Assembly: GCA_904373325.1 (NCBI GenBank)
Contig: CAJFFP010000008.1
Location: forward strand, 1-42,397
Length of the DNA: 42,397 nt
DNA from: Candidatus Gallimonas merdigallinarum
GTDB taxonomy: Bacteria; Bacillota; Clostridia; Christensenellales; Borkfalkiaceae
Direction of reading: 5' to 3'
Part shown: piece after piece, positions 1 to 7,950 of the stretch
Numbering within the stretch: the first letter of the stretch is position 1
Layout: each line of letters begins with the position of its first letter
Position numbers and translations under genes: made by a program
The notes under the pieces: model-generated
What the model was told of the DNA's origin: nothing
The model's database searches: none
The model's input: the letters and a program-made list of their open reading frames with translations, nothing else

Positions 1-1
1 C

Positions 2-1306
2 CTTGCGGGACTTCTCCCCAGCGCAACCGCCGACTGCTTTACCGTTTCGTACTGCACGGAGAGCCTGCAACCCGTCTCCGCCATTGTCGGCGCGGGGCGC
101 TATCTCGTCCGCGTCACAATCGCTCACACAGACGAATACGCCTTTGAAAACGGCACGAAAGCGGAAATTTCGGTAAATGTGGCGAAATTTGATATTTCGA
201 GCAGTATCGAAATAATAGGAATTTCGGACGGAGAAACGCTGCTTTCAGGCGAAGATTTTGCCATTTTTGCCCAAATTTCAGGCTTTTCGGCACATTTCCG
301 TCAACTTCTGACCTGCGACGGCATTTCGATGAATATCGAAACGATAACTTCTGAGAGCCTTACAAAAGAGGGCTTATATATCTATCGGATTTTAATCGAC
401 GACCCGAACTACTGCGGAGAGGCCTCCGTCAGTTTCCGTCTCATCGGGGATATTGCCCAAGCCGTCTCGCGGCTGCAATCGCTGCTCGAAGAATACGAAC
501 AGGCGGGATCCGAAGAGCAGCTCTCCCTTCTCCTTGAAATGCGGAGCGTCATTCTCTCCCTTGCGGACGAGGAGGCGGCAAACGGCAGCGAGGCCTTTGC
601 AGCCGTGCGCGCGCAGTGCGCCGCCGCATGGAAGGAGTACGCGCTCTCCGCGCGGGAGGAGTTCGAGCGGACGTTCGCGGCGGAACAGAGCGCAGCCGCG
701 CTCGCCGCGATGAACGCCGTTTCCGCCCTCTTCGTTCCCGCAATGAAACGCATGAAAAGAATCTCTGTATATCTCCTCTCCGTTCTGCTGTTCTGCGCCG
801 CGCTGTTTTCTGCCTGCGCGCAGGAGACTGCCGCGGAGCCTTCCCTGCGCGAAAAGCTCGACCGTTCCGTACAGTCCTCCCGCATGACATACAGCGCGAC
901 GCTATTCAACGGGGAGTTCACGCTCGCCGAGGAGATCGCCGTCTATACGCGCGGCGACAACGGCGCGCAACTCACCCTTACGCGGACGACGCTCGCGGAG
1001 GACATCGCTGCGGAATCGCCCTACGAGACGACTTCGTTCACCGCGGCAATCACGGAATCCAATTACGAAGCGGCGGCGATCCTGCCTTTCGACGAGACCG
1101 CGGCGGAATGCGCGGAGAGCGCGGACGGCTCCGTTCTGCTTTCCGTCGCCGACCCCGCCGCATTCTTCCGCACGCAGGACGCGGCGGAGTACTCCGACGT
1201 CAGCGTAAAAATCGAATTTGCGTTTGACCGTCCCGTTTCCTGCCGCGTTGAATTTGATCTCCCGAGCGGCAACTCCGCCGTAATCGTCTACACCTATTCC
1301 TATTGA
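2..1306 (+). CDS. C-terminal part of a surface protein running in frame into a lipoprotein-like segment (5' partial)
   Basis: The frame is open from the first bases of the window, so the true start lies upstream. The first ~140 visible residues look like repeated extracellular beta-sandwich (MBG/Ig-like) units, with patterns such as GAGRYLVRVTI and KEGLYIYRILIDD. A helical Glu/Ala-rich stretch follows (about bases 450-730). At base 743 the frame encodes MKRMKRISVYLLSVLLFC and then ALFSACAQ, which looks like a bacterial lipoprotein signal peptide with a relaxed lipobox, followed by a ~170-residue domain I do not recognise. Lys/Arg residues immediately before the hydrophobic segment would be on the wrong side if the N-terminal part is extracellular. 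No Shine-Dalgarno precedes the internal ATGs at 743 and 752. The gene may be a true fusion or two former genes joined by loss of a stop codon. It ends convergently against sigF. Function is unknown. Confidence 0.6.
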   Translation, partial: LAGLLPSATADCFTVSYCTESLQPVSAIVGAGRYLVRVTIAHTDEYAFENGTKAEISVNVAKFDISSSIEIIGISDGETLLSGEDFAIFAQISGFSAHFRQLLTCDGISMNIETITSESLTKEGLYIYRILIDDPNYCGEASVSFRLIGDIAQAVSRLQSLLEEYEQAGSEEQLSLLLEMRSVILSLADEEAANGSEAFAAVRAQCAAAWKEYALSAREEFERTFAAEQSAAALAAMNAVSALFVPAMKRMKRISVYLLSVLLFCAALFSACAQETAAEPSLREKLDRSVQSSRMTYSATLFNGEFTLAEEIAVYTRGDNGAQLTLTRTTLAEDIAAESPYETTSFTAAITESNYEAAAILPFDETAAECAESADGSVLLSVADPAAFFRTQDAAEYSDVSVKIEFAFDRPVSCRVEFDLPSGNSAVIVYTYSY

Positions 1307-1361
1307 AGCAATACGCATTCCCGACTGTTGCACTTAATGGTATCATTCACCCGGACAAACA

Positions 1362-1392
1362 CGCGCGCCGCGGCATTCTGCCGCGGCACGCG
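1362..1392. terminator. hairpin between convergent genes, probable shared terminator
   Basis: A perfect 9-bp stem (GCCGCGGCA / TGCCGCGGC, loop TTC) is extended by four more pairs after one mismatch. It lies 55 bp after the plus-strand stop and 7 bp before the end of sigF. T-rich sequence follows on the plus strand (TGTATTTAT) and more weakly on the minus strand (TGTTTGT), so it may act for both genes. Confidence 0.65.
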
Positions 1393-1398
1393 CTGTAT

Positions 1399-2121
1399 TT
1401 ATAAAAGTTCGTCCTTGAATTTGCCCATGATCTTGCTTTCAATGCGCGAGACCTGCACCTGCGAAACGCCGATGCGCCGCGCCACCTCGCTCTGCGTCAT
1501 ATCGCGGAAGTAGCGCAGAAACACGATTTTCTTCTCCCGTTCGGGGAGTTTCCCGATCGCCTCTTTCAGGACCATGTGTTCGATCATCTCGTCCTGATCG
1601 TCTTTGGCGGGAAGCCGCTCGGCAAGCGGCACGGATTTTTCGTCGCGGTACTCGCCGCTCTCGTCCAGAGAAACGGGCATACGCGCCGAACCGAGCGCGA
1701 ACACGACCTCGCCCTCGTCCATGCCGAACGCCTCCGCAAGCTCCTTTACGGTGGGCTGTTCGCCGTGCTCCGCCGCGTACGTCTCGATATAGCGGTTGAG
1801 ATCGCGCGCCGTCTTTTTGAGCACGCGCGAAACCTTCACGCTTCCGTCGTCGCGCAGAAAACGTTTGATCTCCCCCGCGATCATGGGAACGGCATAGGTG
1901 GAGAACCGCACGCCGAACGTCTCGTCGAACCCCGTAATCGCCTTTAAAAAGCCCATACAGGCGAGCTGATACAAATCGTCGTATTCCACGCCCTTGCCTA
2001 AATACCGCCTTAAAATGCTTTTTACGAGCGACGTGTTGTGCGTGAGCAGCGTCTCTTTGGCGGACTGGTCGCCCGCCTTGGCAAGGCGGATGAGCGCGAG
2101 CGTCTCCTCCTCATTGAGCAT
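1399..2121 (-). CDS. sigF: RNA polymerase sporulation sigma factor SigF (SpoIIAC)
   Basis: This 240-residue protein is the forespore-specific sigma factor of endospore formers. The order of regions is typical of the SigF/SigG/SigB group: a region 1.2 helix at residues 5-35, region 2 with the core-binding segment around YDDLYQLACMGFLKAI and the -10-reading segment FSTYAVPMIAGEIKRFLRDD, region 3 around residues 115-170, and a C-terminal region 4 helix-turn-helix (MTQSEVARRIGVSQVQVSR). The start overlaps the end of spoIIAB by 11 bp and has AGAGG five bases upstream, implying translational coupling. Gene order AA-AB-sigF identifies it as SigF rather than SigG. No spoVA genes follow; the next gene is convergent. 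Confidence 0.95.
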   Translation of the reverse strand: MLNEEETLALIRLAKAGDQSAKETLLTHNTSLVKSILRRYLGKGVEYDDLYQLACMGFLKAITGFDETFGVRFSTYAVPMIAGEIKRFLRDDGSVKVSRVLKKTARDLNRYIETYAAEHGEQPTVKELAEAFGMDEGEVVFALGSARMPVSLDESGEYRDEKSVPLAERLPAKDDQDEMIEHMVLKEAIGKLPEREKKIVFLRYFRDMTQSEVARRIGVSQVQVSRIESKIMGKFKDELL

Positions 2122-2545
2122 CGGAACCTCTTGCGCCGAAGTCCTTGCACATTGTCACCGTCGTGCCCTTCCCCCGCTCCGAACGGACGGAAAAATCCGT
2201 CATGAACGTCTGCATAATGGTGAATCCCATACCCGAGCGCTCCTCTTCCGGCAACGTGGTGTAAAAGGGCGTGAGCGCCTTTTCCAGATCCTCAATGCCC
2301 GTTCCGCCGTCGGAAATTTCGATATGTAATTTTTCCCCTTCGATGACGCATCTTACCGTGATCCAGCCCTCCGCATTGCGGTAGCCGTGTACGATGCAGT
2401 TTGTTACGGCTTCCGAAACGGCGGTCTTTACGTCCGAAAGTTCGGAGAGCGTAGGATTGAGCGGGAGCGCGAACGCCGCCACGACATTGCGCGCAAACAC
2501 CTCGTTCTCCGAGCGGGATAAAAATTTCAGTTGCATTTCATTCAT
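2111..2545 (-). CDS. spoIIAB: anti-sigma F factor / serine kinase SpoIIAB
   Basis: At 144 residues this matches the usual length of SpoIIAB, the GHKL-fold kinase that holds SigF inactive and phosphorylates SpoIIAA. The ATP-binding boxes are visible: N-box EAVTNCIVHGY near residue 45, G1 box DGGTGI near residue 80, and G2 box RSGMGFTIM near residue 104. The start codon has GAGGAACACT upstream. It sits 9 bp after spoIIAA and overlaps sigF, as in Bacillus and Clostridium. Confidence 0.95.
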   Translation of the reverse strand: MNEMQLKFLSRSENEVFARNVVAAFALPLNPTLSELSDVKTAVSEAVTNCIVHGYRNAEGWITVRCVIEGEKLHIEISDGGTGIEDLEKALTPFYTTLPEEERSGMGFTIMQTFMTDFSVRSERGKGTTVTMCKDFGARGSDAQ

Positions 2546-2554
2546 AGTGTTCCT

Positions 2555-2863
2555 CTAAATTTTGGGTATGAGCGAATATACGCCGCTGAGCGATAAAATT
2601 TTATCCGCGTCCGTATTCGGGTTTTCAAGATACATTCCCATGCCGTATTTTTGCAGTTTTTTGTATCTGCCGATGAGAAACCCGATCCCCGTCGAATCCA
2701 TAAACTTTACGCCCGCAAGATTAAAAACCGCGCGCGAACAGCCCGTGTTTTCGTCAATGATCGCGTCCGCCTCGGCGCGCGCCGTCGGGGCGGAATGCTC
2801 GTCCAGCTCGCCCGATAGATAGATGCAGAGGCTGTCTCCTCTGCGGCTTGCCTGCGTCTTCAT
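2555..2863 (-). CDS. spoIIAA: anti-sigma F factor antagonist SpoIIAA
   Basis: A 102-residue STAS-domain protein. Unphosphorylated SpoIIAA binds SpoIIAB and frees SigF; phosphorylation is on the serine of the conserved DSTGIGF motif, here Ser57. I chose the ATG at 2863 because GGAGG lies six bases upstream and the protein then has standard length. Upstream in-frame extensions run through A/T-rich non-coding sequence. It is the first gene of the spoIIA operon. Confidence 0.93.
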   Translation of the reverse strand: MKTQASRRGDSLCIYLSGELDEHSAPTARAEADAIIDENTGCSRAVFNLAGVKFMDSTGIGFLIGRYKKLQKYGMGMYLENPNTDADKILSLSGVYSLIPKI

Positions 2864-2894
2864 GCGTAACCTCCGCCGTCGTTTGTTCCCAAAT

Positions 2895-2923
2895 ATTATA
2901 ACGGACGGGCGCGGACGAATTTT
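2895..2923 (-). promoter_or_regulatory. weak candidate promoter for spoIIA
   Basis: A perfect -10 box (TATAAT, bases 2900 to 2895) lies 31 bp upstream of spoIIAA. The hexamer 17 bp further upstream (AAAATT) is a poor sigma-A -35. In Bacillus this operon is read by SigH; I could not see a convincing SigH box. The A-rich stretch 2930-2990 upstream might bend DNA or hold a regulator site. Confidence 0.3.
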
Positions 2924-2999
2924 GTAAAAACAAAAAAAACGCGCGCGAAAAAACGCGAAAAAAATTACAGAAAAAATTCTCATTTTCCATAAAAAACAC

Positions 3000-3028
3000 T
3001 TGACTTTTGCGCCCGATTATAATATGAT
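3000..3028 (+). promoter_or_regulatory. sigma-A promoter of the five-tRNA cluster
   Basis: TTGACT at 3000-3005, a 17-bp spacer and TATGAT at 3023-3028 give an almost consensus promoter about 35 bp before the first tRNA. Confidence 0.85.
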
Positions 3029-3062
3029 ATTCAAGCATTGCGGTTGCAGTCTTCCACAGCGC

Positions 3063-3138
3063 GGGCCTTTAGCTCAGTGGTCAGAGCTGTCGGCTCATAA
3101 CCGATTGGTCCGCGGTTCGAATCCGTGAAGGCCCACCA
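3063..3138 (+). tRNA. tRNA-Met (anticodon CAT)
   Basis: Acceptor GGGCCTT pairs with AAGGCCC, discriminator A, and CCA is encoded. The anticodon loop CTCATAA gives CAT. Absence of the initiator-type C1-A72 mismatch and of the GGG/CCC anticodon stem argues against fMet. Overall form favours elongator Met, but a lysidine-modified Ile2 tRNA cannot be excluded from sequence alone. Confidence 0.93.
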
Positions 3139-3185
3139 TCAAAAATATACCGCTCTGCAAGGCGACGCGGCAACGCCGCATACAC

Positions 3186-3262
3186 GGCCCAATAGCTCAG
3201 TTGGTTAGAGCGCCAGCCTGTCACGCTGGAGGTCGACGGTTCGAGCCCGTTTTGGGTCGCCA
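3186..3262 (+). tRNA. tRNA-Asp (anticodon GTC)
   Basis: Acceptor GGCCCAA pairs with TTGGGTC (one G-T wobble), discriminator G and encoded CCA. Anticodon stem CCAGC/GCTGG encloses CTGTCAC, giving GTC. Second gene of the cluster. Confidence 0.96.
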
Positions 3263-3322
3263 CATTTTTTCTGAGCCCCATTGCAGTATTGCGTGAGGCT
3301 CATGCCTTGAAAAAGGCAATCT

Positions 3323-3398
<76 letters not shown>

Positions 3399-3402
3399 CC
3401 TT

Positions 3403-3478
3403 GCCGGTGTAGCTCAATCGGCAGAGCAGCTGATTTGTAATCAGCCGGTTGCTGGTTCAATTCCGGTCACCGGCTCCA
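3403..3478 (+). tRNA. tRNA-Thr (anticodon TGT)
   Basis: Acceptor GCCGGTG pairs with CACCGGC, discriminator T and encoded CCA. Anticodon stem GCTGA/TCAGC with loop TTTGTAA gives TGT. It starts only 4 bp after tRNA-Phe. Confidence 0.96.
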
Positions 3479-3503
3479 CCGACAACAAAACAAATTTATA
3501 TAC

Positions 3504-3588
3504 GGGAAGATTCCAGAGCGGCCAAATGGATCAGACTGTAAATCTGACGTCTTCGACTTCGGTGGTTCAAATCCACCTCTTCCCACCA
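3504..3588 (+). tRNA. tRNA-Tyr (anticodon GTA)
   Basis: A class II tRNA of 85 nt with a long variable arm (around CGTCTTCGACTTCGG). Acceptor GGGAAGA pairs with TCTTCCC, discriminator A and encoded CCA. Anticodon loop CTGTAAA gives GTA. It is the last gene of the cluster and is followed at once by a terminator. Confidence 0.96.
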
Positions 3589-3590
3589 CA

Positions 3591-3625
3591 AAAAAGGGTA
3601 AAAACGCAAGTTTTTGCCCTTTTTT
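3591..3625 (+). terminator. terminator of the tRNA cluster
   Basis: A 14-bp A/T-flanked stem (AAAAAGGGTAAAAA against TTTTTGCCCTTTTT, one T-G wobble) with loop CGCAAG starts two bases after tRNA-Tyr. The descending arm ends in a T-run. Confidence 0.85.
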
Positions 3626-3760
3626 GTGCTATTTTTTGCCCGTTTTGGCGCATCTTCATGTGTTTGCCCCCAAATCTGCCCCCAAATTTTTTCCGATAAA
3701 CACGCGCCCGACTCCGCGTTTTTTTGCTCCGCCGTACGAGGATTTCTTTTGCCTTCCATC

Positions 3761-3791
3761 ACAGAGGGGGTGAATGCTTCACCCCCTCTGT
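3761..3791. repeat. perfect 14-bp inverted repeat, no T-run
   Basis: ACAGAGGGGGTGAA and TTCACCCCCTCTGT flank the loop TGC without a mismatch. Neither side is followed by a T-run, so it is not an obvious intrinsic terminator. It sits between the tRNA cluster and the small-RNA units. The rest of 3626-3822 shows no credible gene. Confidence 0.7.
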
Positions 3792-3822
3792 ACTCCCCCG
3801 CCATGCTGATTCCTGCGTCTCC

Positions 3823-3863
3823 CCTTAAAATCGTTTGACATTTTTCTTCGCTTGCTTTATACT
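3823..3863 (+). promoter_or_regulatory. sigma-A promoter of candidate small RNA 1, with shared upstream block
   Basis: TTGACA (3835-3840), 17 bp, TATACT (3858-3863). The 17-base block CCTTAAAATCGTTTGAC (3823-3839), which includes most of the -35 box, recurs 140 bp downstream with two differences at the same distance from the -10 box. Confidence 0.8.
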
Positions 3864-3869
3864 ATTTTG

Positions 3870-3937
3870 AAGAGTTGCATTAACCTTGTTTCAGCAAGGC
3901 AATAAGCCGAAAGGGCGATATTGCAACTCTTTTTTTT
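3870..3937 (+). ncRNA. candidate small RNA 1 (three-way junction closed by its own terminator stem)
   Basis: Transcription is expected to start near 3870. A 10-bp stem, AAGAGTTGCA with TGCAACTCTT, joins the first bases of the transcript to the bases just before a run of T. It therefore serves as intrinsic terminator and outer stem at once. It encloses two smaller hairpins: CCTTG/CAAGG (3884-3899) and GCC/GGC with a GAAAG loop inside AATA/TATT (3901-3921). The product would be about 68 nt with no ORF. I do not recognise it as SRP RNA, 6S RNA, tmRNA or a known riboswitch. Ends are inferred from promoter spacing and the T-run. Confidence 0.55.
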
Positions 3938-3962
3938 ATGCTATTTTTTCGGATACTTCCGT

Positions 3963-4003
3963 CCTTAAGATCGTTTAACTTTTCGCTACGCATATCGTAT
4001 AAT
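3963..4003 (+). promoter_or_regulatory. sigma-A promoter of candidate small RNA 2, with shared upstream block
   Basis: TTTAAC (3974-3979), 18 bp, TATAAT (3998-4003). The block CCTTAAGATCGTTTAAC (3963-3979) matches the block of unit 1 at 15 of 17 positions and stands at the identical distance from the -10 box. Confidence 0.75.
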
Positions 4004-4009
4004 GATATA

Positions 4010-4090
4010 GGTAAGCGGTCTCATTCCGTCTTACGCCTACCGCGCGACTGTCGCAGAATTGCCCCGACTGGCGAATGTCGGGGTTTTTTT
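4010..4090 (+). ncRNA. candidate small RNA 2 (three hairpins, last is a terminator)
   Basis: Expected to start near 4010 and end in T7 at 4084-4090, about 80 nt. Three hairpins are visible: GTAAG-CGG/CCG-T-CTTAC at 4011-4034, GCGA/TCGC at 4044-4054, and the terminator CCCCGAC/GTCGGGG at 4062-4083. It has no ORF with a ribosome binding site. Its body does not resemble unit 1, although the promoters are clearly related. The family is unknown to me. Confidence 0.55.
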
Positions 4091-4093
4091 ATA

Positions 4094-4122
4094 CAAAAAA
4101 ACACGGAGCGAACGCATCCGTG
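4094..4122 (-). terminator. terminator of the V-type ATPase operon
   Basis: On the minus strand the stem CACGGA/TCCGTG with a 9-nt loop is followed by a long T-run (plus-strand A-run from 4094). It lies about 40 bp after the ntpD stop. It is tail-to-tail with the terminator of candidate small RNA 2. Confidence 0.8.
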
Positions 4123-4161
4123 CTTCATATCCCCGCGGGGGACTTTGTTTTATGGGGCTTA

Positions 4162-4797
4162 CTATACTTCCCGTTCTTCGAGCATGCTCTTTACTTTCAT
4201 GAGACGCGTCAGGCTGCCGCGCTCGTTTTCTTCCAGCTTCTGCGAAATATAGCGAATGGTCTCCTCGATGTCGGGGATCATCACATATTCCAGCGCGTTT
4301 ACGCGGCGTTTGCTGCGCTCGATCTCGTCGGAGAGCATCGTCGTTGCCTTTTCCAGCTCCGCAAGCCGCAGAAGGCGCTCTACGAGCCTGCCCGCAGACG
4401 CCACCGCGTGGTCGGCTTCGCTCGTCACTTCCGCAAAGGAATAGGGATAGCTCTCCTCGCTCTGCGAACGCTGCAAATGCAGTTTGGGAATTTCCAGATT
4501 GAGCAGATTTACCGTAACGCATTCCAGACTGAGCGCCGCCACGGGCATGGAGAACGCAAGCTCGATCTCCTTATCCGACATTGTGCCGCGTGCAAGCGAA
4601 AACATCCGCAGGACGTCCGCCACTTCCGATTCCACTTCGGCGCGCAGCCGCGCCGTCTCGCGCACGAGCACGGAAAAGCGGCGGATCATCTCGTCCGTCT
4701 TATCCTTCAACAGTTTATGCCCGCGCTGGGCGGTCTTTAACCGCCCTTTCAGCTTTTTCAGCTCCATGCGCGTGGGATTTACGTTCATGCGCGCCAC
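4162..4797 (-). CDS. ntpD: V-type ATP synthase/ATPase subunit D (central stalk)
   Basis: A 211-residue long-helix protein that forms the rotor shaft inside the A3B3 head and couples ATP turnover to the membrane ring. The family signature is at the N-terminus: MARMNVNPTRMELKKLK, followed by a helical hairpin with a variable middle (residues 70-130) and a C-terminal helix. I kept the GTG start at 4797 because it yields the family N-terminus; the internal ATG at 4788 would shorten it by three residues. It is the last gene of the operon, 9 bp after ntpB. Confidence 0.93.
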   Translation of the reverse strand: MARMNVNPTRMELKKLKGRLKTAQRGHKLLKDKTDEMIRRFSVLVRETARLRAEVESEVADVLRMFSLARGTMSDKEIELAFSMPVAALSLECVTVNLLNLEIPKLHLQRSQSEESYPYSFAEVTSEADHAVASAGRLVERLLRLAELEKATTMLSDEIERSKRRVNALEYVMIPDIEETIRYISQKLEENERGSLTRLMKVKSMLEEREV

Positions 4798-4806
4798 GGC
4801 TCTTTC

Positions 4807-6183
4807 TTACTCCTCTTGCCCGAGATATTTCCGGATATACTGTTCTTTGATACGTTTGAGTTCCGCCCGCGGCAGGATACGCAGAAGTTTCCAGCCGAGA
4901 TCGAGCGTCTCTTCAATGGAGCGGTTGACGGTGAAGCCCTGCGAGACGTACTCCTTCTCGAACGCCTCGGCAAATTTGGCATACAGCTTATCGGTATCCG
5001 AGAGCGCCGCCTCGCCGAGGATCGCGGAGAGTTCCTTCGCCTCCTTGCCCTGCGCGTATGCGGAGAAGAGCTGGTTCATCGTATCGGCGTGATCTTCGCG
5101 CGTCTTATTCGCGCCGATGCCCTTATCCTTCAAACGGGAGAGGGACGGGAGCACGTCGATGGGCGGCGTAACGCCCTTCTTGTACAGCTCGCGCGAGAGA
5201 ATGATCTGCCCCTCCGTAATGTAACCCGTAAGGTCGGGAATGGGGTGCGTCTTGTCGTCCTCGGGCATGGTGAGAATGGGGATCTGCGTGATCGACCCCT
5301 TCTTGCCGCGGATCCTGCCCGCGCGCTCGTACATGGAGGCGAGGTCGGTGTACAGATACCCGGGATACCCTCTGCGCCCGGGAACTTCCTTGCGGGCGGC
5401 GGAGACTTCGCGCAGCGCCTCGCAGTAGTTCGTAATATCGGTGATGATGACGAGAACGTGCATTCCCAGATCGTACGCAAGGTATTCCGCGGCGGTGAGC
5501 GCCATGCGCGGCGTAGAGATGCGTTCGATCGCGGGGTCGTTCGCGAGGTTGGTAAAGAGCACGGTGCGGGTGATCGCGCCCGTCTCGCGGAAATCGCGGA
5601 TGAAGTAATCCGCCTCCTCATAGGTGATACCGACCGCCGCAAAGACGACGGCGAACTTCTCGTCGCTCCCCAAAACGCGCGCCTGCCGCGCGATTTGGGC
5701 GGCAAGTTCGGCGTGCGGAAGTCCGCTCATGCTGAACACGGGAAGTTTCTGCCCGCGGACGAGCGTGTTGAGCCCGTCGATGGCGGAGATCCCCGTCTGA
5801 ATAAATTCGTTGGGATAGTCGCGCGCGGCGGGATTGATCGGTTCGCCGTTGATGTCCATGCGCTTTTCCGCAAGAATGGGCGCGCCGCCGTCGCGGGGGT
5901 TGCCCATGCCGTCGAACACCCTGCCGAGCATATCTTCCGAGACGCCGAGTTCGAGGCTGTGCCCCAAGAACTTTGCGCGGCTGGTGGAGATTTGCAGCCC
6001 CTGCGAATTTTCAAAGAGCTGGACGAGCGCCTTATCGCGGTTGACTTCGAGCACCTTGCCGCGGCGCACTTCGCCGTTCTTCTGAACGATCTCCACCAAT
6101 TCGTTATACTTGACCCCTTCCACGCCCTCGACGAGCATCAGAGGTCCTACGACTTCTTTGATCGTTTTATATTCCTTCAACAC
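4807..6183 (-). CDS. ntpB: V-type ATPase subunit B (non-catalytic nucleotide-binding subunit)
   Basis: A 458-residue member of the F1/V1 alpha-beta family that alternates with subunit A in the hexameric head. It begins [14 protein letters not shown], and contains [20 protein letters not shown] and the downstream [16 protein letters not shown] region in place of a canonical P-loop, as expected for B. The [14 protein letters not shown] and [22 protein letters not shown] motifs follow. I chose the GTG at 6183 because GGAGGGG lies six bases upstream; a TTG at 6201 would place that site inside the gene. The start overlaps ntpA by 17 bp. Confidence 0.95.
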   Translation of the reverse strand: MLKEYKTIKEVVGPLMLVEGVEGVKYNELVEIVQKNGEVRRGKVLEVNRDKALVQLFENSQGLQISTSRAKFLGHSLELGVSEDMLGRVFDGMGNPRDGGAPILAEKRMDINGEPINPAARDYPNEFIQTGISAIDGLNTLVRGQKLPVFSMSGLPHAELAAQIARQARVLGSDEKFAVVFAAVGITYEEADYFIRDFRETGAITRTVLFTNLANDPAIERISTPRMALTAAEYLAYDLGMHVLVIITDITNYCEALREVSAARKEVPGRRGYPGYLYTDLASMYERAGRIRGKKGSITQIPILTMPEDDKTHPIPDLTGYITEGQIILSRELYKKGVTPPIDVLPSLSRLKDKGIGANKTREDHADTMNQLFSAYAQGKEAKELSAILGEAALSDTDKLYAKFAEAFEKEYVSQGFTVNRSIEETLDLGWKLLRILPRAELKRIKEQYIRKYLGQEE

Positions 6184-7939
6184 CTGCTTCCCCTCCGTCA
6201 AGCCCGCGGATCTCCTGCTTCAACTGCGCGGCGATTTCGTCGAACTGCCCGATCTCGCTCTCCGCAATGTACTTGCTTCTGCCGATTTTTTCGCGCACGG
6301 GCAGATTGGTCAGGCGGTTGTACGCCGCGCCCGCGGCGAGCGCGTCCAAGCCCATACGATGGAAATCGTAAATGAGGCGGAGCATTTTGCACTGTTTTGC
6401 GATCGACGTGTAGGTGTCCGTCTCGTGGAACGCGTTCTGATGCAGGAAGTCCTCGCGAATGGACTTCGCCGTTTCCAGAATCAGCCTGTCTTTATAGGAG
6501 AGCGAATCCGCGCCGACGAGGCGCACGATCTCCTGCAATTCCGCTTCCTCCTGCAAAATGTGAATGGCGAACGCGCGCAGTTCGTTGAAGTCGGAGGAGG
6601 CGTTCTTCGTGTACCATGCCGAGAGCCTGTCGGCATACAGCGAATAGCTGATGAGCCAATCGATGGCGGGGAAATGCCGCTTGTATGCAAGGTTCGCGGA
6701 AAGCCCCCAGAACACTTTGACGATGCGCAGCGTCGCCTGCGCGACGGGTTCGGAAAGATCGCCGCCCGCGGGAGAGACCGCGCCGATCGCCGTGATCGAG
6801 CCGACGCGCTCGTCGGAGCAGAGCGTTTTCACGATGCCCGCGCGCTCGTAGAACTCGGCAAGTCGGCTGGAAAGGTATGCGGGATACCCCTCTTCGCCCG
6901 GCATCTCTTCGAGACGTCCGCTCATTTCGCGCAGCGCCTCCGCCCAGCGCGAGGTGGAGTCCGCCATGATCGCGACGTTCAGCCCCATATCGCGGAAATA
7001 TTCCGCGATCGTGATGCCCGTATAGATGGACGCTTCGCGCGCCGCCACGGGCATATCGGACGTGTTCGCGATGAGCACCGTGCGCTTCATGAGCGGTTCG
7101 CCCGTTTTGGGGTCTTTGAGTTCGGGGAACTCGTTGAGAACGTCCGTCATCTCGTTGCCGCGCTCGCCGCAGCCGATATAGACGATGATGTCCGCGTCCG
7201 CCCACTTTGCGAGCTGATGCTGCACGACGGTTTTTCCGCTGCCGAACGGTCCGGGAACCGCCGCCACGCCGCCGCGCGCAATGGGAAAGAGCGTATCGAT
7301 GACCCTCTGCCCCGTGATCATGGGCATGGAGGGAGACATCTTTTCGCGGTACGGACGTCCGCGCCGCACGGGCCAGCGGGTGAGCATACTGACTTCGCGC
7401 TCGCCTTCCGCCGTCTGAATTTTCGCGACCGTCTGCGTGATGTTATACGAGCCCTGCCCGATGAAACTCACCCGTCCGCGCACGCCGTACGGCACCATGA
7501 TCTTATGCTGCACGATGGGCGTTTCCTGCACATATCCGAGAAAATCGCCCGTCGAGACCTCGTCGCCGACCTTGACGAGCGGAACGAACTCCCACTCCTT
7601 TTCGTGGTCGAGATTGTTGACGGAGATCCCGCGCGCGATCCTGTCGCCGTAGGCGGCGGCAATGCGCGTGAGCGGACGCTGGATCCCGTCGAAGATGCCT
7701 TCGATGAGTCCCGGCGCAAGCTCCACCGAGAGGGGCGCGCCCGTGCTCTCCACCGCCTCGCCGGGGCCAAGCCCGCCCGTCTCTTCATAGACCTGAATGG
7801 ACGCCCTGTCTCCGCGCAGCTCGATGATCTCGCCGATGAGCTTTTTCTCGCTCACCCGCACCACGTCGTACATTTTGCAATCCGCCATATTCTCCGCCAC
7901 GATGAGCGGACCGGATACTTTTACGATCTTTCCTTGCAT
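6167..7939 (-). CDS. ntpA: V-type ATPase subunit A (catalytic)
   Basis: A 590-residue catalytic subunit that hydrolyses ATP to drive ion pumping, or makes ATP in reverse. The Walker A loop GPFGSGKT is at residues 230-237. GCGERGNEM follows, then the Walker B region [20 protein letters not shown] and the [22 protein letters not shown] block. The ~90-residue bulge domain typical of V/A-type A subunits lies between residues 110 and 200. The length is standard and no frameshift is seen. Confidence 0.97.
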   Translation of the reverse strand: MQGKIVKVSGPLIVAENMADCKMYDVVRVSEKKLIGEIIELRGDRASIQVYEETGGLGPGEAVESTGAPLSVELAPGLIEGIFDGIQRPLTRIAAAYGDRIARGISVNNLDHEKEWEFVPLVKVGDEVSTGDFLGYVQETPIVQHKIMVPYGVRGRVSFIGQGSYNITQTVAKIQTAEGEREVSMLTRWPVRRGRPYREKMSPSMPMITGQRVIDTLFPIARGGVAAVPGPFGSGKTVVQHQLAKWADADIIVYIGCGERGNEMTDVLNEFPELKDPKTGEPLMKRTVLIANTSDMPVAAREASIYTGITIAEYFRDMGLNVAIMADSTSRWAEALREMSGRLEEMPGEEGYPAYLSSRLAEFYERAGIVKTLCSDERVGSITAIGAVSPAGGDLSEPVAQATLRIVKVFWGLSANLAYKRHFPAIDWLISYSLYADRLSAWYTKNASSDFNELRAFAIHILQEEAELQEIVRLVGADSLSYKDRLILETAKSIREDFLHQNAFHETDTYTSIAKQCKMLRLIYDFHRMGLDALAAGAAYNRLTNLPVREKIGRSKYIAESEIGQFDEIAAQLKQEIRGLDGGEAGVEGI

Positions 7940-7950
7940 TCCATTCTCCG

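Noticed and set aside
3761-3791. The perfect 14-bp hairpin as a terminator
   Set aside because: No T-run follows on either strand; it is listed only as an inverted repeat.
3496-3804. Minus-strand 102-codon frame across tRNA-Tyr
   Set aside because: It runs through the tRNA and its terminator with no ribosome site; only the short integrase-like peptide within it is kept, as a weak finding.
3870-4090. Identification of the small-RNA units as SRP RNA, 6S RNA or a riboswitch
   Set aside because: The SRP apical loop motif, the long 6S rod and known riboswitch cores are not visible, and no gene follows in the same direction to be regulated.
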